Part shown: positions 7,009 through 15,086 of the stretch, piece after piece
Layout: every line of letters starts with the position of its first letter
Numbering within the stretch: position 1 is the stretch's first letter
Assembly: GCA_900549705.1 (NCBI GenBank)
Contig: URPI01000002.1
Location: 1-38,049, forward strand
Source of the DNA: an uncultured Eubacteriales bacterium
GTDB taxonomy: Bacteria > Bacillota > Clostridia > Oscillospirales > Oscillospiraceae
Direction of reading: 5' to 3'
Length of the DNA: 38,049 bases
Notes under the pieces: model-generated
Told to the model about the DNA's origin: nothing
What the model saw: only the letters and a program-made list of their open reading frames with translations
The model's database searches: none
Program-made: the position numbers and the translations under genes

Positions 7009-8601
7009 ATGGAGAATATGTTTTGCTTTCAGTGTGAGCAGACTGCGGGGTGCAGCGGCTGCACCGGAAAAATGGGCGTGTGCGGCAAGTCTGCCGCGGT
7101 TGCACAGCTTCAGGATGAGCTGACCGGTGCCCTTGTTGGCCTGGCGCGTGCCACCGATGGGGATGCTCAGCCTACCGCTCAGACCTGGAAAATCATGGTG
7201 GAAGGTCTGTTCACCACTGTGACCAATGTCAATTTCAACGAGCGCACCATCCTGGATATGATTTACCGGGTTCACCAGGAAAAGAACCGCCTGCACCCGG
7301 ATTGCATCAATTGTGCATCTCCCTGCGGCCGCAATGATGACTATGATATGGAGCTGCTTTGGAACGCGCAGGAGGACATCCGCAGCCTCAAATCACTGAT
7401 TCTTTTCGGTGTGCGGGGCATGGCTGCCTATGCACACCATGCCATGGTGCTGGGTTATATGGATGAAGAAGTGAATCGCTTTTTCGCCAAAGCGTTGTTT
7501 GCCATTGGAGAGGACTGGGGAATGGAGGAGCTGCTTCCTGTTGTGATGGAAGTAGGGGAGAAGAACCTGGCGTGCATGGCACTGCTGGACAGAGCCAATA
7601 CGGAAACCTATGGCCATCCCGTTCCCACAACCGTTCCTTTGACGGTGGAACCAGGCCCCTTCATCGTGATTACCGGCCATGACCTGCACGACCTAAAGCT
7701 GCTGCTGGAGCAGACCGAAGGAAGGGGCATCAACATCTATACGCACGGCGAAATGCTGCCGGCCCATGCCTACCCGGAGCTGAAAAAGTATTCCCACCTC
7801 AAGGGTAATTTCGGCACTGCATGGCAAAATCAGACCAGGGAATTTGCGAATATTCCCGCTCCCATCCTGTTCACCACCAACTGCCTGATGCCGCCTCGCA
7901 GCAGCTATGCCGACCGGGTGTTCACCACCGCTGTGGTATCCTACCCCGAAATGCAGCATATCGGGGACGACAAGGATTTTACCCCCATCATCGAAAAGGC
8001 ACTGGCGTTGGGCGGCTACCCGGAAGCCCGGGAGTTTACCGGTGTTAACGGCGGTCACAGTGTCATGACCGGCTTTGCCCGCAATACGGTGCTGGGCGTG
8101 GCGGGACAGGTGGTGGAAGCCGTGAAGGCCGGTCAAATCCGCCACTTCTTCCTGGTGGGTGGCTGCGACGGTGCCCGCCCTGGCCGGAACTATTATACCG
8201 AGTTCGTCAGGAATACCCCCAGCGACACAGTGGTGCTCACCCTGGCCTGCGGCAAGTATCGCTTTAATGACCTGGATTTGGGCGTGGTTGCCGGTCTGCC
8301 TCGGCTGATGGATGTGGGTCAATGCAATGATGCCTACAGCGCCATTCAGATAGCTCTGGCGCTGGCAAACGCCTTTGATTGCAGCGTCAATGACCTCCCG
8401 CTTTCTATGGTGCTGAGTTGGTATGAGCAGAAAGCCGTTTGCATTCTGTTGACGCTGCTGCACCTGGGCATCAAGAATATCCGCCTCGGCCCCACGTTGC
8501 CGGCCTTTCTTTCTCCCAACGTGCTCAGTTACTTGGTCGAGCATTTCGGAATTGCGCCCATCACCACCCCGGAAGCGGATTTGGAAGCCTTGCTGAAGTA
8601 A
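7009..8601 (+). CDS. hcp: hydroxylamine reductase / hybrid-cluster protein
   Basis: A 530-residue hybrid-cluster protein (prismane). It carries a conventional Fe-S cluster and a 4Fe-2S-2O hybrid cluster. In vitro it reduces hydroxylamine, and in cells it is linked to nitric oxide and nitrosative stress defence. The N-terminal cluster cysteines are Cys6, Cys9, Cys18 and Cys25. Hybrid-cluster regions are recognisable in 'GVNGGHSVMTGFARN', 'GGCDGARPGRNYYTE', 'TLACGKYRFN' and 'VGQCNDAYSA'. Length matches the family. AAGGAG precedes the ATG. It is second in the operon after the ferredoxin-like gene and under a Crp/Fnr-type operator, and is closed by a clear terminator. Confidence 0.97.
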   Translation: MENMFCFQCEQTAGCSGCTGKMGVCGKSAAVAQLQDELTGALVGLARATDGDAQPTAQTWKIMVEGLFTTVTNVNFNERTILDMIYRVHQEKNRLHPDCINCASPCGRNDDYDMELLWNAQEDIRSLKSLILFGVRGMAAYAHHAMVLGYMDEEVNRFFAKALFAIGEDWGMEELLPVVMEVGEKNLACMALLDRANTETYGHPVPTTVPLTVEPGPFIVITGHDLHDLKLLLEQTEGRGINIYTHGEMLPAHAYPELKKYSHLKGNFGTAWQNQTREFANIPAPILFTTNCLMPPRSSYADRVFTTAVVSYPEMQHIGDDKDFTPIIEKALALGGYPEAREFTGVNGGHSVMTGFARNTVLGVAGQVVEAVKAGQIRHFFLVGGCDGARPGRNYYTEFVRNTPSDTVVLTLACGKYRFNDLDLGVVAGLPRLMDVGQCNDAYSAIQIALALANAFDCSVNDLPLSMVLSWYEQKAVCILLTLLHLGIKNIRLGPTLPAFLSPNVLSYLVEHFGIAPITTPEADLEALLK

Positions 8602-8615
8602 AAAATGCTGAAAAA

Positions 8616-8653
8616 ATCCTCCTGCCATTTTGCTCGGCAGGAGGATATTTTAT
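8616..8653 (+). terminator. terminator of the ferredoxin-hcp operon
   Basis: ATCCTCCTGCC (8616-8626) pairs perfectly with 8636-8646 around a nine-base loop, followed by ATTTTATA. It starts 15 bases after the hcp stop. Confidence 0.88.
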
Positions 8654-8654
8654 A

Positions 8655-8785
8655 CTGTTCCTAAATAGAAAAATTCATAATTGAGTTCGGTGCGAAGCGC
8701 CTGTGTCTCCCCTGGAAGGGTGTTGCATGGCGCCTGCGGGCATTTCAGTCAGCCCGTTCGGGCTGCCAGCTCCAGGATAGAACTC
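8655..8785. repeat. dispersed structured intergenic repeat, copy A
   Basis: This lies between the convergent hcp and branching-enzyme genes. Bases 8655-8701 match 29618-29664 in the same orientation, 36 of 47 positions by eye, mostly transitions. Bases 8745-8773 match the reverse complement of 29683-29711 at 27 of 29 positions and contain a hairpin (CAGCCCG-TT-CGGGCTG). An outer pair GAGTTC (8683-8688) / GAACTC (8780-8785) could close the structure. No convincing open frame. It may be a small non-autonomous repeat or a structured RNA; no function is known to me. Nothing else is seen in 8786-8822. Confidence 0.6.
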
Positions 8786-8822
8786 GTAAATTGTGGACGT
8801 TTCAATTCAATAGTATTCTACT

Positions 8823-10814
8823 TTATTTCTGCTTTTCCGCCTCTTTGGGTCGTTTCAGCTCTTTCAGCACAACGGCGGTTCTGGCGGGCAGATAGAGCTT
8901 AATGGTGGAGTTGCCCTCTTTATCCACTTGAGCGGGGTATTTCATATGGGCAACCAAATCGTTGCCGCCGTATTTTGCGTCATCGCTGCACATGGCAACC
9001 TCATAATCCGCAATATCCGGCAGGGAAATTTCTACATCGGTGTAGGAATTGCAGGGGCTGAAATTCAGGGCAAACAGCAGTCCGCTGCGGTAGAAGACAA
9101 TCAGCCGCAGGTTGCCCATCCGCTGGTCAAAGAGGTTTGCCTCCTTGGCGAGATGAACCATGTCTTCGTCAAACTGCCCCAACCACTCGTATTTCAGCTT
9201 CGGGTTGTCCCGCAGACTCCACTGGCGGCGGCAGTAGTGGAAGCTCCAGCCGTTGCCCTCCCGCGGGAAGTCAATCCATTCCGGGTGGCCAAATTCGTTG
9301 CCCATAAAGTTCAGGTACGCTTCGCCGCCGCCCGCCATGGTGAACAGCCGAATCATCTTGTGCAGGGCGATGGCGCGGTCAATCACGGGGTTGTGGGTGG
9401 TTTTCTCCATGTCAGTGTACATAGCCGCGTCGGCCAGCCGGAAGATCATGGTCTTGTCGCCAACCAGAGCCTGGTCGTGGCTTTCAACATAAGCAACCGT
9501 ACCCTCACCCGGACGGCGCATACACATCTCACACCACAGCTTGAAGATGTCCCAGAATTCATCCTTTTTCTCCTTAACGGTGCGCACCCACATATCCGGC
9601 AATCCCATGGCCAGCCGATAGTCAAAGCCGATGCCGCCGTCGGAGATTGGCAGGCACATACCCGGCATACCGGACATATCCTCCGCAATGGTGATGGCTG
9701 CGGGGTTCACCTGGTGAATCAGCTCATTTGCCAGCTGCAAATAGGTGATGGCTTCGGTATGGGTGTTGAAGGAGAAGTATTTGTCGTTGGTATTGAAGTC
9801 CGTGCCCAGGCCGTGGTCGTGGTAGAGCATGGAGGTTACGCCGTCAAACCGGAATCCGTCAAAGTGGTATTCCGTCATCCAGAATTTCAGATCGCTCAAC
9901 AGGAAGTGGAGTACACCGGTTTTGCCGTAGTCAAAGCACTTGGTTCCCCAGGCGGGGTGGTCACCCTTGGGGCCATCATGGAAGAACTGCCAGGTTGTGC
10001 CGTCGAACATATTGATGCCCTCGGCGGTGTTCTTGACGGCGTGGGAGTGAACCACATCCAGCAGCACCCGGATGCCCATGCTGTGAGCGGTGTTGATAAG
10101 ATACTTTAAATCCTCCGGCTTTCCAAACCAGCTGGAAGCGGCATAGAAGTTGGAAACCTGATAACCAAAGCTGCCATAGTAGGGATGCTCCATGATGGCC
10201 ATCAACTGCACGGTGTTATAGCCTGCCTTTTTAATGCGGGGAAGAATCAGGTCGGCAAATTCACGGTAAGAGCCAACCTTGCCCTCCTCCTGTGCCATAC
10301 CCACATGGGCTTCGTAAATGAACAGGGAGTCTTCCCCTTTGAAGCTCTGGTCTGTCCATTGGAAGGTTTTCCGGTCGTCCACCACCTCGGCGCAGAAAAG
10401 CCGGGTTTCCTTGTCCTGCACGGCGCGGCGGGCATACAGGGGAATATGCTCCGTGCGGGTCATGTTGGCATCCACAACGGTTTTTACCTTGCACCCATCC
10501 CACAGGGCATCGTCACCGGGCAGAAAAATCTCCCAGTTTCCATCTCCAATGGGGGTCAGGGGGTGACTGGTCTGATTCCAGTTGTTGAAATCTCCCTCTA
10601 GGTACAGCTGATAGGCGCTTGGTGCCCACTCCCGATAGTACCAGCCGCCATCAACATGATGGAAGCCGAAAAACTCATAGGCGTTGGCAAAGTCGTTCAG
10701 ACTTTGCCCCTCCTTCAGGATACGGTCACGGGTGGCGCGATAGAGAAACATGCGCAGGTCGATGTCCCCGGCAAAGGGGGCAAGCTGGGGGTTGAGTTCC
10801 AGAATGCGATACAT
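8823..10814 (-). CDS. glgB: 1,4-alpha-glucan branching enzyme, eukaryotic-type (GH13_8-like)
   Basis: A 663-residue glycogen branching enzyme that transfers alpha-1,4-glucan segments to alpha-1,6 positions. Order: N-terminal CBM48-like beta domain (about 50-150, 'YREWAPSAYQLYLEGDFNNW'), GH13 catalytic barrel with 'GFRFDGV' (nucleophile Asp324), 'ITIAEDMSG' (acid Glu378) and 'ESHDQAL' (Asp447), then a C-terminal all-beta domain. Several stretches, such as 'MGNEFGHPEWIDFPREGN', match the eukaryotic GBE1/starch-branching type (GH13_8) better than the usual bacterial GH13_9 GlgB. The ATG at 10814 has AAGGAG upstream. It lies 42 bases after a glycosyltransferase gene and is probably cotranscribed. 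No other glycogen gene is in the window. Confidence 0.93.
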   Translation of the reverse strand: MYRILELNPQLAPFAGDIDLRMFLYRATRDRILKEGQSLNDFANAYEFFGFHHVDGGWYYREWAPSAYQLYLEGDFNNWNQTSHPLTPIGDGNWEIFLPGDDALWDGCKVKTVVDANMTRTEHIPLYARRAVQDKETRLFCAEVVDDRKTFQWTDQSFKGEDSLFIYEAHVGMAQEEGKVGSYREFADLILPRIKKAGYNTVQLMAIMEHPYYGSFGYQVSNFYAASSWFGKPEDLKYLINTAHSMGIRVLLDVVHSHAVKNTAEGINMFDGTTWQFFHDGPKGDHPAWGTKCFDYGKTGVLHFLLSDLKFWMTEYHFDGFRFDGVTSMLYHDHGLGTDFNTNDKYFSFNTHTEAITYLQLANELIHQVNPAAITIAEDMSGMPGMCLPISDGGIGFDYRLAMGLPDMWVRTVKEKKDEFWDIFKLWCEMCMRRPGEGTVAYVESHDQALVGDKTMIFRLADAAMYTDMEKTTHNPVIDRAIALHKMIRLFTMAGGGEAYLNFMGNEFGHPEWIDFPREGNGWSFHYCRRQWSLRDNPKLKYEWLGQFDEDMVHLAKEANLFDQRMGNLRLIVFYRSGLLFALNFSPCNSYTDVEISLPDIADYEVAMCSDDAKYGGNDLVAHMKYPAQVDKEGNSTIKLYLPARTAVVLKELKRPKEAEKQK

Positions 10815-10856
10815 ATGCGTGTGGCTCCTTTCGTTTTTTCAAGATGGGAGAGTCGT

Positions 10857-12140
10857 TCATTCTTCCTGGTGGGGAGAAAATAGATTGGGCAGCTGTGTCA
10901 AATCCTCCATCAGCACCCCTGCTGCGTTCAGCAGCTGCTCCATTGGCTCCTGGTGAGCGGGGCGTTGCCTGCTGCGGTAGCGGTCAATAACAATTTCATA
11001 CCGACTCATGGCGCTGTGGACGGCATCGTTCCAGGACAGGTACAAATCCCGGGCAGCGTTTTTGCCAATCTGCTGCATTATCCCCGGCTGCTGCAAAACC
11101 CTTGTCAGGCAAGCGCTCATGCTCTCAGCGCTCTCCTCAATGAGCAGACCGTTCACGCCGTCGGTGATTCCCTCAGCGGCGCAGCTTCCGCCAATCAAAA
11201 CGGAACCCAATGAGCAAGCCGCCGCCTCCCGCACCACAAGACCGTTGGTGTCGAAGGTGGAGGGGAAAAGAAACAAATCTGCCCGGCAATACCAGGCACG
11301 CAGCAGCTCTCGGTCGTGGATGGAACCGGTGAAAATGCACTTGTCCATGATTCCAATGCGCACTATATAGCGTTGGAAGGCTTCCAGCTCTGCGCCGCTG
11401 CCTACAAATACCATTCGATAGTCCACCCCGGCTGCCTTTTGCATAGCCAGGGCATCGGCGATAACTTTTAGCCCCTTGTACCACATCATCCGGCCAACAA
11501 ACAAGAACACCGGCACACCATCCGGCAGGTCGAAACCGGCGGTTGCCGTGTACACGGCTTCGTCGGAAACGCTGCCCAGAGGCAGGTCAACACCATTGGG
11601 CATGACGATACATTCACCTTCAAAGCCCATGGAGCGCAGGTTGTCCGCTGCCCCGGAACTCACCGCCCAAACCTCATCACAGGCGCTGATGTTCTGCACC
11701 AGCGCCTTGACGCTGCCCGTCCGCAGGAGCTTTCCTTTGATGTTTTTCCGAATTTCAACATCGAATTTTGTGTGGTAGGTCATGACCAGGGGCACATCCA
11801 GCACCCGGCGCAGCTCCCGCCCCAGAAAATTGGAGGCAATGGGGCAGTGCGAGTGAAGAATTGCAACCTCCCGCCCCTCCAGCTCCCGGGTGATGGCAGG
11901 GGAGAAGGGAATGCCCGCCGTGTATCCGCCGGTCAGCTTCCTGAAATCCAGGCTGGGATAGCGCACAATAGGGTAGGGGAATTGCGCATCGTTGCTTCCG
12001 GGGTAAGCGGGGGTAATGACCACCGGGCTTTCGCCGGAGGCGTAAATAATATTGGCATAGTTTTTTACTGCATTGGCAACGCCGTCAATAACCGGGGGGA
12101 ACGAATCGTTTAATAGGCAAATGGTCTCTCTGTTTTCCAT
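10857..12140 (-). CDS. GT4-family glycosyltransferase
   Basis: A 427-residue retaining glycosyltransferase with the GT-B fold. The N-terminal acceptor domain has 'DSFPPVIDGVANAVKNYA' and a His in 'ILHSHCPIASN'. The C-terminal nucleotide-sugar domain has 'FLFVGRMMWYKGLKVI', 'FTGSIHDRELLRAWY' and 'FPSTFDTNGLVVREAAA'. The EX7E motif is DX7E here. It resembles bacterial diacylglycerol glucosyltransferases and related GT4 enzymes; acceptor and donor cannot be told from sequence. The ATG at 12140 is preferred (GGAG eight bases upstream); an in-frame TTG 33 bases earlier has a weaker site. It is first in a two-gene operon with the branching enzyme, which suggests synthesis of an alpha-glucan or a glucan-linked lipid. 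Confidence 0.85.
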   Translation of the reverse strand: MENRETICLLNDSFPPVIDGVANAVKNYANIIYASGESPVVITPAYPGSNDAQFPYPIVRYPSLDFRKLTGGYTAGIPFSPAITRELEGREVAILHSHCPIASNFLGRELRRVLDVPLVMTYHTKFDVEIRKNIKGKLLRTGSVKALVQNISACDEVWAVSSGAADNLRSMGFEGECIVMPNGVDLPLGSVSDEAVYTATAGFDLPDGVPVFLFVGRMMWYKGLKVIADALAMQKAAGVDYRMVFVGSGAELEAFQRYIVRIGIMDKCIFTGSIHDRELLRAWYCRADLFLFPSTFDTNGLVVREAAACSLGSVLIGGSCAAEGITDGVNGLLIEESAESMSACLTRVLQQPGIMQQIGKNAARDLYLSWNDAVHSAMSRYEIVIDRYRSRQRPAHQEPMEQLLNAAGVLMEDLTQLPNLFSPHQEE

Positions 12141-12195
12141 TCCATGTACTCCAAACGTGGTGGTATTCTCCAAAGGAATTTCTTTTTACCCTATC

Positions 12196-12224
12196 AATTT
12201 ACCACACAATGCCAGTTTCGTCAA
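12196..12224 (-). promoter_or_regulatory. candidate promoter of the glycosyltransferase-branching enzyme operon
   Basis: On the minus strand TTGACG (12219-12224), 17 bases, TAAATT (12196-12201). It sits directly after the terminator of the aro operon, so a new transcript can begin there. Confidence 0.55.
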
Positions 12225-12259
12225 CAAAAAAACGCCGGGCAGCGTTACACTGCCCGGTG
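12225..12259 (-). terminator. terminator of the aro operon
   Basis: On the minus strand the stem (12233-12242 with 12250-12259, core CCGGGCAG/CTGCCCGG) is followed by seven T. The stem begins five bases after the aroQ stop. Confidence 0.88.
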
Positions 12260-12263
12260 CGGG

Positions 12264-12698
12264 TTAGTGCGCCAGATAATCCTTCAGCCAGATCATCGCT
12301 TGCCGATAGCCATCAAAGCCCTGCCCCTTGATGGTGTGCTTGCAGGCCATCCCAGCGTAGGAAATCTGCCGGAAGGATTCCCGGGCATCCACATCGGAGA
12401 TGTGTACCTCCACTGCCGGAATGCCAACGGCCTTCAGCGCATCCAAAATGGCCACGCTGGTGTGGGTATAGGCAGCAGGGTTAATCACAATGCCGTCCAC
12501 TTTTTCGTAGGCTTCCTGAATCCGGTCTACCAGGTCGCCTTCATGGTTACTCTGGTATTGCTCCACTTCAATGTCCAGTTCTTTTCCCCAGCTGTCCAGA
12601 GAAGCAAGCAGCTGCGCAAAGGTGTTTTTTCCGTAAATATCCGGCTCTCGGATACCAAGAAAATTCAGATTGGGGCCATTGATGACAAGAAACTTCAT
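12264..12698 (-). CDS. aroQ: 3-dehydroquinate dehydratase, type II
   Basis: A 144-residue type II dehydroquinase (flavodoxin-like dodecamer), third step of the shikimate pathway. Family signatures are 'NGPNLNFLGIREPDIYGK' at the N-terminus with the catalytic Tyr, 'INPAAYTHTSVAI' in the middle and 'EVHISDVDARESFR' near the C-terminus with the catalytic His. Length is normal. The ATG overlaps the aroEK stop (ATGA, 12695-12698). Last gene of the aro operon, followed at once by a terminator. Confidence 0.97.
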   Translation of the reverse strand: MKFLVINGPNLNFLGIREPDIYGKNTFAQLLASLDSWGKELDIEVEQYQSNHEGDLVDRIQEAYEKVDGIVINPAAYTHTSVAILDALKAVGIPAVEVHISDVDARESFRQISYAGMACKHTIKGQGFDGYRQAMIWLKDYLAH

Positions 12699-13918
12699 GT
12701 TGTTTCCTCCAATTTCCTGCAAATGGCAGATGCCGTTTCTGCAATGGAGCCATCGTTGGAGATTGCTGCATCCGCAAAGCGGAGGTACAGCGGCATCCGT
12801 GCTTCGTACATCTGGCCAAGTGTTCTTTTTTGGGACAAGGGTCGCCCGTCGGTAGGCAGCCTGTCCAATTCCCGTTTGAGCCAGAAGATGGTGCCGTTCT
12901 GGTGGAGCAGCGGATAGTTCTGCGGCTGGGTGACGCAGCCGCCGCCGGTGGCGATGACAAGACCGCTCTGCTTTCCCAGTTCCGCCAGGGTTTCCGATTC
13001 CATTTCCCGGAAGGCGGCTTCCCCGTCGTTAGGGATGATGTCGGTGATTTTACGGCAAACTCTGGCTTCTAATGATTCATCGGCATCAACAAATTTTTTG
13101 CCAAGTTTTTGTGCAAGCTGCTGCCCAACTGCGGTTTTGCCGCAGCCGGGCATCCCGATGAGGATGATATTCTCCATTTGCAGCCGCAAGGTGTGGTGAA
13201 TTTTTGCAATGCGGCTGTCTGGAATTTCTTCACCGGTGAACCACTCGGCACTCTCTTTTGCCTGTGCAACCAGCATCCACAGCCCATTGACCGCTGCCAG
13301 CCCCCGGCGTTCCGCATCTAAAAGAATCTGTGTCCGGGCGGGATTGTACACTGCGTCCAGCACTCCTTCCAGCCGGGGGAAGCCCTCCAGGCTGAGGGCA
13401 CTCTTACCGGTGTTGGGGTACATCCCCACTGGGGTGGTGTTGGCAATAACGGCGGCATCGGCGTGGCGGTCTAAGTTTTCGTAGTTATTTTCGCCGGAGC
13501 GGGAGATGACGGTTACCTTGGCTCCCAGCTCCTGCAATACCGCCACTGCTGTGCTGGAGGCACCGCCGCTGCCCAGCACCAGCACCTTTTTTCCGGCTAC
13601 CTGCAAGCCGCTTTCCTGCACCAGCCTGCGGAAGCCAAAATAATCCGTGTTGTGACCAATGAGTTTTCCATCCCGGCGCACAATGGTGTTGACCGCGCCC
13701 AGACGCGCCGCCGCCGGGGACAGCTCATCCAGGAACGGGATGACCTCTTTTTTGTAGGGAATGGTCACGTTCAGGCCGGTGAAATCTCCATTCTTCAGGA
13801 AATCTCCGATTTCCTCCGGCTCTTTTTCAAACAGCTGATAGCTATAATTTCCCAAAAGAGCATGAATCTGGGGGGAGTAGCTGTGTCCCAGCTTTCTGCC
13901 CAAAAGGCCGCATTTCAT
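12695..13918 (-). CDS. aroE-aroK: fused shikimate dehydrogenase-shikimate kinase
   Basis: A 407-residue bifunctional protein. Residues 1 to about 245 are AroE (NADPH-dependent reduction of 3-dehydroshikimate): 'GHSYSPQIHALLG', the catalytic Lys in 'NVTIPYKKEV' (Lys56), Asp in 'GHNTDYFGF' (Asp92) and the nucleotide loop 'VLGSGGASST'. Residues about 248-407 are AroK (phosphorylation of shikimate): P-loop 'GMPGCGKT' (255-262), 'DADESLE', 'ATGGGCV' and the lid Arg in 'LPTDGRPLS'. The joint is short and in frame with no sign of a sequencing frameshift; both parts look complete. The ATG abuts the pheA stop (TAGATG). Confidence 0.95.
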   Translation of the reverse strand: MKCGLLGRKLGHSYSPQIHALLGNYSYQLFEKEPEEIGDFLKNGDFTGLNVTIPYKKEVIPFLDELSPAAARLGAVNTIVRRDGKLIGHNTDYFGFRRLVQESGLQVAGKKVLVLGSGGASSTAVAVLQELGAKVTVISRSGENNYENLDRHADAAVIANTTPVGMYPNTGKSALSLEGFPRLEGVLDAVYNPARTQILLDAERRGLAAVNGLWMLVAQAKESAEWFTGEEIPDSRIAKIHHTLRLQMENIILIGMPGCGKTAVGQQLAQKLGKKFVDADESLEARVCRKITDIIPNDGEAAFREMESETLAELGKQSGLVIATGGGCVTQPQNYPLLHQNGTIFWLKRELDRLPTDGRPLSQKRTLGQMYEARMPLYLRFADAAISNDGSIAETASAICRKLEETT

Positions 13919-15061
13919 CTATACCACCTCCGTGTAGCTTCCCAGATATTTAAATTCCTCGCAGAAATCGTCCAGTTCGCACATGAGCTGCACAAATTCT
14001 TCGGAGTAAATGGAGGTTTCCAGGTCAAAATAAAACATAAATTCAAATTCCCGGTCGGGCAGTGGGCGGGATTCCAGCTTGGTCACATTGATGCCCAGGG
14101 TGTAGAGCCGAGCCAGAACTTTGTAAAGGGCACCGGGCTTGTGGTTCAGAATCATCATGATGCTGGTTTTGTCGGAGCCGGGATAGATTTCCAGATTCTT
14201 GCTGATGCAAATAAATCGGGTGCGATTGTTGCCCTTGTCCTGGATGCCGGAGGCAATATTGTTCAGGCCATACAGCTGGGCGCAGGAGCGGCTGCTCAGG
14301 GCGGCCACATCATGCCGCCCGGACTGTGCCACCATCTGGGCGGCTACCGCTGTGTTTTCCACCGCCATGACATTCACCCCGGAGAGTCTGCTCAAAAAAC
14401 CGGCGCACTGACTGATGGCTTGTTGGTGGGAGTATATTTCCTTGATGTCTTCCAGCTTTGTGCCGGGATTGACCAGCAGGTTGTGATCAATCTTCAGCCG
14501 AAAGGTGCGCACAATGGAAAAATTGTGCTGTATCATCAGGTCGTACACCTGGTTGACCGATCCGGCTGTGGAATTTTCGATGGGCAGAATGCCATATTGG
14601 CACATTCCTTGCTCAATGGCGGAGAAAACACCGTCAAAATTCTTGAAATAGAGAATCATGGGACTTTGAAAAATTTTCTCGCAGGCCAGCTGGGAGTAAG
14701 CGCCTTCCACTCCCTGACAGGCTACCATGGGGGAACGGGGAAAGAGCTTCGGGGTGTTTTCAATGGCGGCGGTAATCTCCCGGAACAGAGGCGTTTCTGC
14801 CCCGTTGCGCTTGGCCTGATAGCTTCGGCTCAGTTCAAAGATGGTGGAGTAGAGACTCCGCGCATAGCCCGCCAGCTCCGCCCCGGCCTTCTGCCCCACG
14901 GCTTGCAGAATCTCCCGCTCCCGGGCAGGAACAAAAATCGGCAGATTTCGCTCTCGTTTGTAGTCCGCCACCTGGGCGGAAATTTCCATTCGGGCGCAGA
15001 ATAGCTTCAATAATTCGTCATCAATCTTGTCAATTTCACTGCGTAACTCGGTAATATCCAT
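13919..15061 (-). CDS. pheA: bifunctional chorismate mutase-prephenate dehydratase (P-protein) with ACT domain
   Basis: A 380-residue P-protein. Residues about 1-85 are an AroQ-type chorismate mutase ('LRSEIDKIDDELLKLF', Arg/Lys-rich helices). Residues about 112-285 are prephenate dehydratase ('QGVEGAYSQLA', 'GILPIENSTAGSV', 'NNRTRFICIS' with the catalytic Thr). Residues about 298-372 are an ACT domain ('KPGALYKVLARL', 'KLESRPLPDREFEF') for feedback inhibition by phenylalanine. The ATG at 15061 is chosen because it begins the mutase helix and has AGGAGAGG upstream; the frame stays open further upstream only inside aroC. It provides the mutase step for both phenylalanine and tyrosine, since the TyrA here has no mutase domain. 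Confidence 0.95.
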   Translation of the reverse strand: MDITELRSEIDKIDDELLKLFCARMEISAQVADYKRERNLPIFVPAREREILQAVGQKAGAELAGYARSLYSTIFELSRSYQAKRNGAETPLFREITAAIENTPKLFPRSPMVACQGVEGAYSQLACEKIFQSPMILYFKNFDGVFSAIEQGMCQYGILPIENSTAGSVNQVYDLMIQHNFSIVRTFRLKIDHNLLVNPGTKLEDIKEIYSHQQAISQCAGFLSRLSGVNVMAVENTAVAAQMVAQSGRHDVAALSSRSCAQLYGLNNIASGIQDKGNNRTRFICISKNLEIYPGSDKTSIMMILNHKPGALYKVLARLYTLGINVTKLESRPLPDREFEFMFYFDLETSIYSEEFVQLMCELDDFCEEFKYLGSYTEVV

Positions 15062-15086
15062 GGATAGTTCCTCTCCTGTCGGGCGT

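Noticed and set aside
13652..15004. Long open frame on the plus strand (450 codons) opposite pheA and aroE
   Set aside because: It is antisense to two genes with clear domain signatures, has no ribosome site and its residues show the skewed composition of a codon-usage shadow. The same applies to long antisense frames at 7693-8628, 8928-10109, 23963-25006 and 31104-32237.
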